DNA of 45,540 nt. Source: Bacteroidales bacterium UBA3663. Its GTDB lineage: Bacteria > Bacteroidota > Bacteroidia > Bacteroidales > UBA3663. Of the stretch, positions 39,352-45,540 are shown piece after piece. The notes below the pieces were generated by a model. The model was not told where the DNA came from. It was given only the letters and a program-made list of their open reading frames with translations, and did not search any database. The stretch covers positions 1 through 45,540 of the forward strand of contig DFJU01000103.1 of NCBI GenBank assembly GCA_002373755.1, written 5' to 3'. Made by a program: the position numbers and the translations under genes. Every line of letters begins with the position of its first letter. The first letter of the stretch is position 1.

Positions 39352-40386
39352 TTATAGGCCGTGGGCTTTCAATGCTTGGTGATATTTTTTTGCATTGCGT
39401 TGATGTTCAACGAGATTTGTTGCGAAATTGTGCAGTCCGGAAAAGTCTTCCTTTGCGCACATGTATATGTATTTGTGCGGTGCGCTGTGCAGGAAGGCGT
39501 CGATTGTGGCCTTTTCAACTACGCGGATCGGTCCAGGCGGAAGACCTGTGTTCCTGTATGTGTTGTAGGGCGAATCGGCCTTGAGATGAATGTTCAGAAT
39601 ACGTTTCAGCATTAAGTCGCCGAGTGCATATTTTACGGTCGGGTCGGCCTGTAGCGGCATCTTCTTTTGCAGCCGGTTCCAATAGAGCCGTGCAACGACG
39701 GCGCGTTCTTGCCTGTCGGTCGTTTCCTCTTCGGCGATGCTGCAGATGGTGCATATCTGTTGAGGCGTCAGGTGCAGCTTGTCGGCCATGCGCAGACGTT
39801 CGTCGTTCCAGAATTTGCGGTATTCGGCAAGCATCCTTTGCATGAGGCTTTCGGGTGCGATGTTCCAGTAAACTTGATAGGTGTCGGGCAGAAAAATGCT
39901 GCTGATGTTGGCCGCGTTGCATCCGCTTTCCGACAGGAATTCCGGCGCGAACATCGCCTGCAGGATAGATGTGGAGTCGGCTTCGATGCATTGTGCAATG
40001 CGTCCGGCCAATTCCTGCATTGTACGTGTCCCGATGAATGTGAGTTTTATCGGATCTTGCTGGCGGCGTGCGATTTTACGCACGACTTGCATGGCCGATG
40101 CTTCTTCGCCGATGCGGTATGCTCCGGATGCGCCGTTTTCGATGGCTTTGTCGAACTTGAAATATTTGCGAGCTATCTGGAATCCGATGCAGTGCGTGTC
40201 GGCGCCGGCGTCGTTGAGTTGTCGGATCACGTCGTCGGGGGTGTCGCCATGCCGCACGTAGATCCATGTGGTTTCAGCAATCCATTTGGGTTTTGTCGTC
40301 GAGCGGTAGGCATACAGTGCCGAGCCGAGTGCGATTGCGGCAAGTGCGATGCCAATGATGAGTCGGGTCGTTGTCTTTTTTTTCAT
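39352..40386 (-). CDS. mltG: Endolytic murein transglycosylase MltG (YceG family)
   Basis: 344 residues from ATG 40386. An N-terminal basic stretch (MKKKTTTR) and one transmembrane helix (about 9-27, LIIGIALAAIALGSALYAY) anchor it in the inner membrane. The YceG domain shows YVRHGDTPDDVIRQL, FIGTRTMQELAGRIAQ, SIFLPDTYQVYWN, the catalytic block CSIAEEETTDRQERAVVARL (Glu about 219) and the closing LQADPTVKYALG, SPYNTYRNTGLPPGPI. MltG cuts nascent peptidoglycan strands and is thought to set glycan length. The length is normal. A possible -7 (TATCTTCG) lies at 40408-40415. The gene is divergent from the patatin-like gene. Confidence 0.94.
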   Translation of the reverse strand: MKKKTTTRLIIGIALAAIALGSALYAYRSTTKPKWIAETTWIYVRHGDTPDDVIRQLNDAGADTHCIGFQIARKYFKFDKAIENGASGAYRIGEEASAMQVVRKIARRQQDPIKLTFIGTRTMQELAGRIAQCIEADSTSILQAMFAPEFLSESGCNAANISSIFLPDTYQVYWNIAPESLMQRMLAEYRKFWNDERLRMADKLHLTPQQICTICSIAEEETTDRQERAVVARLYWNRLQKKMPLQADPTVKYALGDLMLKRILNIHLKADSPYNTYRNTGLPPGPIRVVEKATIDAFLHSAPHKYIYMCAKEDFSGLHNFATNLVEHQRNAKKYHQALKAHGL

Positions 40387-40407
40387 TGATTCGTGTGTCT
40401 TGACGTG

Positions 40408-40415
40408 CGAAGATA
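40408..40415 (-). promoter_or_regulatory. Candidate -7 element of mltG
   Basis: The minus strand reads TATCTTCG, one base from consensus, 22 bp before the mltG ATG; the -33 is weak. Confidence 0.4.
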
Positions 40416-40476
40416 GGCATAATCTGCGTATGTCATATTTCACGGCGCGTTTATTTTCGATTTGTTGGAAAGCGAC

Positions 40477-40484
40477 TATCTTTG
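40477..40484 (+). promoter_or_regulatory. -7 element of the patatin-like gene
   Basis: TATCTTTG is a perfect -7, 20 bp before ATG 40505; no good -33. It excludes in-frame start codons further upstream, back to 40349. Confidence 0.55.
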
Positions 40485-40504
40485 CGAGGCTAATTTTGCG
40501 ATTT

Positions 40505-41374
40505 ATGAAATCTTTTCTGTGCAACGATGGCGTCGGATTGGTGCTCGAAGGCGGCGGGATGCGCGGCCTTTTCACGTCTGGAGTGTTGGATGTCATGCTT
40601 GAGAATGGCATCGCTTTTCCATGCGCGGCTGGCGTTTCGGCTGGCGCGTGCTTCGGCGTGAATTTCAAGTCGAGGCAGATCGGGCGGGCCTTGCGCTATA
40701 ACATCCAGATGGTCGGCGATCGTCGCTACATGAGCTTTCACTCGCTTGTCTCGTCGGGCGACTACGTGAATTCGGAGTTCTGCTACCACACTATGCCGAT
40801 GGAAATTGACGTGTTCGATGTGGAGGAATATGCGCGCAATCCGATGCAGTTCCATGTCGTCTGCACCGATGTTGATTCCGGAAAGGCTGTCTATAAAAAC
40901 GTCGAACGGATTGACCGCGTTGCGTTGGATTGGATCCGCGCTTCGGCCTCGTTGCCAATGATTTCAAAGCCCGTCGAGCTCGATGGGTTGCGCCTTTTGG
41001 ATGGCGGGCTGGCCGATGCGATTCCGGTGCAATATATGGAGCGGCTCGGATATGGACGCAATGTCGTTGTGCTTACGCAACCATTGGGCTATCGCAAGCG
41101 GCCGACGCGTCACGCATGGCTGTATAAACTGCTGTGCCGTGATTATCCGGCCGTGGCACAATGTCTGTTGCATCGGCCGGAAATGTACAATGCTCAGTTG
41201 GAATATGTTGAGATGCAGGCGAAAAACGGCAGAATCCTGCTCATCGCGCCGCCGGAAAAACTGGGCATAGGTCGCGTAGAACAGGATCCTGTGAAACTGA
41301 AATCTGCTTACAATCTTGGTCGCAGGGCTTGCGAGATGCAACTCGCTGCAATTCAGGATTTTTTGAGCAGGTAG
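40505..41374 (+). CDS. Patatin-like phospholipase
   Basis: 289 residues from ATG 40505. Patatin motifs: GLVLEGGGMRGLFTSGVLD (oxyanion hole), GVSAGACFG with the nucleophile Ser about 45 in G-x-S-x-G, and RLLDGGLADAIPV with the dyad Asp about 166 in D-G-G. The conserved RASASLPMISKPVELDG segment precedes the Asp. No signal peptide, so it is probably cytoplasmic. The family hydrolyses acyl esters of phospholipids or other lipids; this short bacterial type (YjjU-like) has no defined substrate. It has its own promoter. Its 3' end overlaps the convergent nucleosidase gene by 22 bp, both stops lying within the other's coding region. Confidence 0.9.
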   Translation: MKSFLCNDGVGLVLEGGGMRGLFTSGVLDVMLENGIAFPCAAGVSAGACFGVNFKSRQIGRALRYNIQMVGDRRYMSFHSLVSSGDYVNSEFCYHTMPMEIDVFDVEEYARNPMQFHVVCTDVDSGKAVYKNVERIDRVALDWIRASASLPMISKPVELDGLRLLDGGLADAIPVQYMERLGYGRNVVVLTQPLGYRKRPTRHAWLYKLLCRDYPAVAQCLLHRPEMYNAQLEYVEMQAKNGRILLIAPPEKLGIGRVEQDPVKLKSAYNLGRRACEMQLAAIQDFLSR

Positions 41375-42060
41375 TTGATGACTTTTTCGTTAGCGTCGGC
41401 GATTGCGTGCGATGCCATTGCCAGATTCTTCTTGAAAATCTCGAATGTTTCGGCGCTTTCGTCGCAAAGGTCGGTCACCGATTTGATGAGCATGATTGGG
41501 GTCTTGAACAATGAGCAGACAAATGCCACTGCAGCACCCTCCATGTCTTTAAGCTCGCCGTGGTTTTCTTCGATGATTTGCAGGTCGCAGGGTTGCATGT
41601 CGAGCGACGACCCTGTCGTCACTTTTCCCATCTTGAAGCCGATTGCATTGGCGATTTCTGCCGCGCGGTCGAAAATCGGGTAGTTGCCCAACGATTGCGT
41701 TCCCCAAGCGTCGTCGCCTGGCACGCGCCGGTCGTGGAACATGACGCCGTTTGAGATGTAAACGTCACCGATGGCTGCCCCGTTTTTCTTGAATGCGCCG
41801 CAAGTGCCGGAGTTGATTACCAGGTCGGGATGCAACTGCTGGATGGCGGCCATCGTTGCGACGGACGCGGCTTCACATCCTACCAGATCGGAGCCTTGCT
41901 GTTGGCCGTTCAACACTACGTAGAGTTTGTTCCCGTCGATGTCGGTCTGGTACATCTTGCAGGGAAGGGGCAAAAAGAAGCCCGGCGCTTCACTGACACC
42001 GAATCGGTCAATGAAAGGCTGGGCTTCTGCCTGCATGGCCACAATGAAACAGATTTTCAT
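41353..42060 (-). CDS. 5'-methylthioadenosine/S-adenosylhomocysteine nucleosidase-like protein
   Basis: 235 residues from ATG 42060, which overlaps the TGA of the gene before it (TGATG); a GTG one codon earlier is possible. Nucleosidase (PNP/UDP family) motifs: FIVAMQAEAQPF with Glu about 12, INSGTCGAFKKNGAAIGDVY, LKDMEGAAVAFVC where Glu about 174 binds the ribose, and MLIKSVTDLCDE with the general-acid Asp about 197. MTAN splits methylthioadenosine and S-adenosylhomocysteine into adenine and a thioribosyl product, clearing inhibitors of SAM-using enzymes. metK, the SAM-making gene, is 3 kb away. It is co-transcribed with the thioredoxin-fold lipoprotein. A related nucleosidase with different substrate cannot be excluded. 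Confidence 0.85.
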   Translation of the reverse strand: MKICFIVAMQAEAQPFIDRFGVSEAPGFFLPLPCKMYQTDIDGNKLYVVLNGQQQGSDLVGCEAASVATMAAIQQLHPDLVINSGTCGAFKKNGAAIGDVYISNGVMFHDRRVPGDDAWGTQSLGNYPIFDRAAEIANAIGFKMGKVTTGSSLDMQPCDLQIIEENHGELKDMEGAAVAFVCSLFKTPIMLIKSVTDLCDESAETFEIFKKNLAMASHAIADANEKVINYLLKKS

Positions 42061-42884
42061 CACTTGCGACCTAATTCTTTATCAATGGCGGCCTTGATGT
42101 CTTCGGCCTTGATGTTGCGCTCCTTGATGATGCCGTTCTTGCCGATGATCATCACGAACGGGATGCCGAGTGTGCCATATTTTACAGTCGGTGATTCCTG
42201 CGGATTGTCGGCGTAGATTGAAGTCCACTCGATTGCCATTTCGCTGGCGGCGCGGTGGATGAATGTGATTGAATCTTCGAGTACGGCAACGCTCACGAAG
42301 TTGACCTTGCCGGCATATTCGAGATTGTATTCAACCAGTTGCTTGCGGATGATGTCGCGGCTCGGGATGCTCCAAGGTGCCCAGAAGTTGACCACAACCG
42401 GCTTGCCTTTGTTGACGATGCTCGACAGGGAAACTCTCTTCTTCGCATTGTGGAGGTCGATGCCGTTGATGTCAACGTAGTGCTTGCCTACGGCTGTGAC
42501 TTCGGCGGCGATGGCAGCCTTTGAAAGGCGCTTCAGCTGGTCGTCGTTGGCATACAGTTCGCAAAGGTTCATGACGCTGTCCAACTGCTTGACGTTGAAG
42601 TCGATGGCCATTGAACGTGTGATTGAGAGACCGAGCTGTGTTCCCATGTGCTTTTTGCTCTGCTCTGCAAGGTAATCGTCGTAAACCTGCTGGAGGCTAT
42701 CTTTGTTCGAGTTGCGTCGTTTGAGCTGCTTTTTAAGGTTGTTGATGGTCTGCTCGAACTCCTGTTCTGGGGTCAGCACAACTTCGGCTTTCACTTCCGA
42801 AGGTTTGACGCCTTCTGGTTTGTCATTTTGAGAACATCCCACGAATGCAACTGCAAACGCGAGGGCAATAAAGATTTTCTTCAT
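42060..42884 (-). CDS. TlpA/thioredoxin-fold lipoprotein lacking the redox cysteines
   Basis: 274 residues from ATG 42884. A lipoprotein signal (ALAFAVAFVGC, Cys about 17) is followed by an acidic/lysine-rich helical linker (about 25-130), then a thioredoxin-like domain (about 135-274). The domain has the expected PVVVNFWAPWSIPSRDIIRK and a later LGIPFVMIIGKNG with the cis-proline. In TlpA-type proteins the first segment reads W-C-x-x-C; here both cysteines are serine (Ser about 172 and 175). The only other cysteine is about residue 108 in the linker. So disulfide chemistry is not expected and the protein may act by binding. A good promoter precedes it, and its stop overlaps the nucleosidase start (TGATG). 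Confidence 0.85.
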   Translation of the reverse strand: MKKIFIALAFAVAFVGCSQNDKPEGVKPSEVKAEVVLTPEQEFEQTINNLKKQLKRRNSNKDSLQQVYDDYLAEQSKKHMGTQLGLSITRSMAIDFNVKQLDSVMNLCELYANDDQLKRLSKAAIAAEVTAVGKHYVDINGIDLHNAKKRVSLSSIVNKGKPVVVNFWAPWSIPSRDIIRKQLVEYNLEYAGKVNFVSVAVLEDSITFIHRAASEMAIEWTSIYADNPQESPTVKYGTLGIPFVMIIGKNGIIKERNIKAEDIKAAIDKELGRK

Positions 42885-42928
42885 ATTGAATTTCGTGTAA
42901 ATTAGATGCTTAGATTTATCAACAGGCG

Positions 42929-42957
42929 CAAAGATACGAAGAATTTTCGAGTTCCAA
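42929..42957 (-). promoter_or_regulatory. Promoter of the thioredoxin-fold/nucleosidase operon
   Basis: Minus strand TTG (42957-42955), 18 bp, TATCTTTG (42936-42929). It excludes the longer in-frame start at 43040. Confidence 0.65.
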
Positions 42958-43136
42958 AAAAAAATGTAAAAATTTTGTAAAATCGTGTTTTGTAGGCTAT
43001 ATGCTGCGCAATGCATTTCTTTGACGATGTCTGACGGCACATAGTGGAATGTCGGACAAAATGCAGCCGAAATTGAAACATATCTCTTGCATTTCTCCGG
43101 TTGCGTGTCGGAAACTGAAGTTTTGAAAACATATTT

Positions 43137-43167
43137 TTGGCCGATTCGCTAAAAAATCTTAATTTCG
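43137..43167 (+). promoter_or_regulatory. Promoter of the lipoprotein/NSS operon
   Basis: TTG (43137-43139), 20 bp, TAATTTCG (43160-43167), one base off the -7 consensus. The leader to ATG 43207 is about 34 bases. Confidence 0.55.
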
Positions 43168-43206
43168 CGCCAGAATTTTATTATAGAGAGGTCTTTCTAA
43201 ACCCAA

Positions 43207-43635
43207 ATGAAGAAGATGATGAAACGTTTCATTTATAGTGTTTTGGCCGGTTTTATGCTGTGCGCTTTTCCGTCGGCCTGCGATGAGGATCAAGATCTTT
43301 GCATCAACTTGGCCGGCGGCTGGCATGGCGATTTTGGCGCATTTTATGTAGATAGCATTACGTCCGATACAAGCTACTCAACTTCGACGTCCATAATTTT
43401 CAAGCCTCAGTATCCGAACGAAAAATACGGTTCCGGGACGCAGACCGACTATTATTCTGGCGGCAAGTCAGTTACATCGGACATCAACTGGGAAATCATC
43501 TACGGACGAATTTATCTGAAATATCGCGACGATCCGAGCCGGGACGTGCGCCTCACTGAATATACGTTGAACGATAGTGCTTTCTTCGGGTATTTCCCCG
43601 ACGATCGTCAGTTTGACATGCACAAGGACAAATAA
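43207..43635 (+). CDS. Small exported protein, probably a lipoprotein, unknown function
   Basis: 142 residues. The N-terminus MKKMMKRFIYSVLAGFMLCA leads to FPSACDEDQDLC, an imperfect lipobox, so export is likely and lipidation possible. The mature part begins NLAGGWHGDFGAFYVD and continues as alternating strands (INWEIIYGRIYLKYRDDP, YTLNDSAFFGYF), suggesting a small beta-barrel or lipocalin-like fold. No family is recognised with confidence. The stop TAA overlaps the ATG of the transporter gene (TAATG), so the two are translated together. That pairing hints at a role at the envelope next to the transporter, but nothing more can be said. Confidence 0.75.
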   Translation: MKKMMKRFIYSVLAGFMLCAFPSACDEDQDLCINLAGGWHGDFGAFYVDSITSDTSYSTSTSIIFKPQYPNEKYGSGTQTDYYSGGKSVTSDINWEIIYGRIYLKYRDDPSRDVRLTEYTLNDSAFFGYFPDDRQFDMHKDK

Positions 43636-44978
43636 TGAACGAGCGTGCCGTTTTTGTAACCCGTTTTGGAGGGGTTTTGGCCGCTGTTGGCTCCGCTGTT
43701 GGGCTTGGTAATGTGTGGAGATTCCCATACGAAACCGGGGCTCACGGCGGTGCTGCTTTTTTGCTTGTCTATTTGTCGTGCGCCCTGTTGCTCGGTGTTC
43801 CGCTACTGCTCGGCGAATTGGCTCTTGGCTATGTGTCGCACAAGAATCCGACGGGAACGTACAGAAGTCTGGCTCCTGGTACGAAATGGCATTACCTGGG
43901 CTATGCCGGAGCCGTCTGCATGGTGCTGGTTGTGGCATTCTACAGCGTTGTCGGCGGTTGGACATTGTGCTACGCGGCAAGTTCGTTGATGGGCAATGTG
44001 CCTGATTTCGTAGAGTTCAGCAGTGGCGTGTGGGCGCCGTTGGCTTGGATGACGTTGTTCTTTGTCGTCAATGCGGTTATTCTGTTGGGCGGCGTGGCGA
44101 AGGGCATCGAACGTGCCTCGAATTTCCTGATGCCGTTGCTTTTCCTGATGCTCGTCGTGCTCTGCGTGCGTTCGCTGTTGTTGCCCAATGCCGTTGAAGG
44201 GCTTCGCTTCTTGTTCAAGCCCGATTTCTCGAAGATTGACGGCAGCGTTGTCGTGTCGGCCATGGGACAATCGTTCTTCTCGATCTCGGTCGGCATCGGC
44301 TGCCTGCTGACATACGGCTCGTATCTGCCTCGTTCGGCGAAAATCGGTAAATCGGCATTGGCCATTGCATTGCTCGACACCGGCATCGCGCTATTGGCCG
44401 GCATCATCATCTTCCCCGCTTGTTTTGCTTATGGCGTGCAGCCCGACGCAGGCCCGGGATTGGCCTTCATCACCCTGCCGAATGTCTTTTTGCAGATGTC
44501 TGGCGGCATGATTTGGTGTTTCTGCTTCTTCCTGCTGTTGGCTGTGGCCGCCGTCACGTCGAGCCTTTCGCTGCTTGAGACTCCGACAGCCATTCTTCAG
44601 GAGGAGTTCGGCATGGGCCGTCGCCGCGCCGTCATCGTTGCCTCGTGTCTGGGCTGGGTTTTGTCGGTGTTGTGTGCGATGTCGTTCTCTCCGCAATGGA
44701 GCGAGCAGCTTTCGTTCGGCGGCATGATAGTGTTCGACATCTTCGACAAGCTTACGGCCAACATCATAATGCCGTGCAGCAGTTTTCTGATGGCGGTCTT
44801 CATCGGCTGGAAATTGGACAAGAAAGTCTTTGCCGACTATGGCATCACGCATCGGGCCGACGGGACAACGAAGTGGTATGGCTCATTGTTCATAATGGCG
44901 ATGCGCTTTGTAGCCCCACTTTGCATTTTTCTGATTTTCTTGAGCGGACTTGGCCTGCTCGACGGATTTTTGAAATAA
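43635..44978 (+). CDS. Neurotransmitter:sodium symporter (NSS/SNF) family transporter
   Basis: 447 residues with about 11 hydrophobic helices, the usual bacterial NSS length. The family signature is exact: VGSAVGLGNVWRFPYETGAH in the first helix, followed by GGAAFLLVYLSCALLLGVPL and GELALGYVSHKNPTGTYRSL. Later blocks GQSFFSISVGIGCLLTYGSY and ITLPNVFLQMSGGMIWCFCF also fit. NSS proteins import amino acids with sodium; bacterial members carry, for example, tryptophan, tyrosine, leucine or methionine. The gene after it is metK, so methionine is an attractive but unproven substrate. Inner membrane. It is translationally coupled to the small exported protein before it. Confidence 0.92.
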   Translation: MNERAVFVTRFGGVLAAVGSAVGLGNVWRFPYETGAHGGAAFLLVYLSCALLLGVPLLLGELALGYVSHKNPTGTYRSLAPGTKWHYLGYAGAVCMVLVVAFYSVVGGWTLCYAASSLMGNVPDFVEFSSGVWAPLAWMTLFFVVNAVILLGGVAKGIERASNFLMPLLFLMLVVLCVRSLLLPNAVEGLRFLFKPDFSKIDGSVVVSAMGQSFFSISVGIGCLLTYGSYLPRSAKIGKSALAIALLDTGIALLAGIIIFPACFAYGVQPDAGPGLAFITLPNVFLQMSGGMIWCFCFFLLLAVAAVTSSLSLLETPTAILQEEFGMGRRRAVIVASCLGWVLSVLCAMSFSPQWSEQLSFGGMIVFDIFDKLTANIIMPCSSFLMAVFIGWKLDKKVFADYGITHRADGTTKWYGSLFIMAMRFVAPLCIFLIFLSGLGLLDGFLK

Positions 44979-45014
44979 ATGTCCGACGATTATGAGCCAT
45001 TGGAGCCAAACTTG

Positions 45015-45022
45015 TAACTTTG
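45015..45022 (+). promoter_or_regulatory. Candidate -7 element of metK
   Basis: TAACTTTG fits TAnnTTTG, about 150 bp before the metK ATG; the -33 is weak. The resulting long leader contains the inverted repeat and the tandem hairpins described below. Confidence 0.5.
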
Positions 45023-45035
45023 CAGGCTGAAAAAA

Positions 45036-45081
45036 TCGCGTAGTTGGCAAACGGATGTTGCTACACGGATGCGCTACGCGA
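45036..45081. repeat. TCGCGTAG/CTACGCGA inverted repeat in the metK leader
   Basis: A perfect 8-bp inverted repeat (45036-45043 and 45074-45081) with a 30-base loop. Each arm is a copy of the YCGCGTAG word that recurs across the window. Confidence 0.6.
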
Positions 45082-45115
45082 CTTATCTTTACATATTTAT
45101 TAACCATTAATGATT

Positions 45116-45167
45116 GGCAACCATTCGAAAAGTTGCCGATGATTAAGCAACCATCTAAAAAGTTGTT
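45116..45167 (+). promoter_or_regulatory. Two tandem hairpins just before metK
   Basis: GGCAAC pairs with GTTGCC (45116-45137), and 30 bp later AGCAAC pairs with GTTGTT (45146-45167, one G-U). The two units are alike (GCAACCAT ... AAAAGTTG) with differences mostly in the loop. The second ends three bases before the ATG and would cover the ribosome entry site. It does not match a SAM riboswitch that I can recognise. Confidence 0.5.
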
Positions 45168-45170
45168 ATT

Positions 45171-45540
45171 ATGAACTATCTTTTCACATCGGAGTCCGTC
45201 AGCGAAGGACATCCAGACAAGGTCGCCGACCAGATCAGCGACGCCATCCTCGACCAGTTCCTGGCACAGGATCCCCAGAGTAAAGTTGCATGCGAGACAC
45301 TCGTCACCACGGGTCAGGTCGTCCTGGCCGGCGAGGTGAAGAGCGAGGCATACGTCGATCTGCTGAACACGACGCGCGAGGTCATCAACCACATCGGCTA
45401 CACCAAGGCAGAATACAAGTTCGACGGCGACAGCTGCGGCGTCTTCAGCGCCATCCACGAACAGAGCGACGACATCAACCGTGGCGTGGAGCGTCAGGAG
45501 GCCACCGAACAGGGCGCCGGCGACCAGGGCATGATGTTCG
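45171..45540 (+). CDS. metK: S-adenosylmethionine synthetase, N-terminal part (runs off the window)
   Basis: The first 123 codons are present and the frame is open at the window end. [20 protein letters not shown] is the diagnostic N-terminus; [16 protein letters not shown] carries the His and Asp that bind ATP phosphates and metal. [16 protein letters not shown] and the loop signature GAGDQGMMF follow. The enzyme makes SAM from methionine and ATP in the cytoplasm and is essential in most bacteria. The long leader with tandem hairpins suggests post-transcriptional control. The MTA/SAH nucleosidase of the same cycle lies about 3 kb upstream. Confidence 0.97.
   Translation, partial: MNYLFTSESVSEGHPDKVADQISDAILDQFLAQDPQSKVACETLVTTGQVVLAGEVKSEAYVDLLNTTREVINHIGYTKAEYKFDGDSCGVFSAIHEQSDDINRGVERQEATEQGAGDQGMMF

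Noticed and set aside
45023..45170. A SAM riboswitch before metK
   Set aside because: I could not match the leader to any SAM riboswitch class I know; only the tandem hairpins are evident.
1..45540. CRISPR array, tRNA, rRNA, prophage or complete IS element
   Set aside because: No regularly spaced repeats with unique spacers, no tRNA-like cloverleaf, no rRNA sequence and no intact transposase or integrase frame were seen.

Overview
The window looks like a chromosomal stretch from a Bacteroidales bacterium, plausibly Prevotellaceae or a close relative. The reasons are a SusC/SusD pair with a hybrid two-component sensor, several promoters of the Bacteroidetes type (TTG, about 18-20 bp, TAnnTTTG), few Shine-Dalgarno sequences, and many secreted or lipobox-bearing proteins. 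No rRNA, tRNA, CRISPR array or intact insertion sequence was found.

Layout. Bases 1-3060 are an accessory patch on the minus strand: a truncated secreted protein, a secreted FISUMP/DUF1566-like protein, a gene tail, hairpins, DUF2442 behind a DUF4160 remnant, and an unknown gene split by one in-frame stop. Then comes rnr (RNase R, 3365-5530). Bases 5754-30003 are a pectin-utilisation region: PL1 pectate lyase, a 180-bp MITE-like element, DUF2023, GH27 alpha-galactosidase flanked by homologous non-coding repeats, GH28, a propeller/AraC membrane regulator without kinase or receiver, GH43, a CxxCH TolB-like lipoprotein, a DUF6057-like membrane protein, a full hybrid two-component system (HTCS), and SusD and SusC. 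Bases 30498-39067 form a tight minus-strand run: aminotransferase, LolC/E-like permease, GH28, DUF4861, YciO-type protein, mutS2. The rest is MltG, a patatin-like phospholipase, MTA/SAH nucleosidase, a cysteine-less thioredoxin-fold lipoprotein, a small exported protein with an NSS-family transporter, and the start of metK.

How the genes fit together. Exported PL1 and GH28 enzymes would cut the galacturonan backbone, while GH27 and GH43 would remove side-chain sugars. SusD and SusC would bind and import oligosaccharides. The HTCS and the propeller/AraC protein would sense fragments and switch the locus on. The HTCS, DUF6057-like and CxxCH-lipoprotein genes overlap by ATGA, so they are probably one translationally coupled unit. 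The second GH28 and DUF4861 sit inside what otherwise looks like a housekeeping operon, with overlaps or gaps under 10 bp to the YciO-type gene and mutS2. MTA/SAH nucleosidase and metK both belong to SAM metabolism.

All functional calls rest on motifs read by eye; no database search was possible. Residue numbers are counted by hand and may be off by a few. Uncharacterised families and inferred regulation are marked as such.
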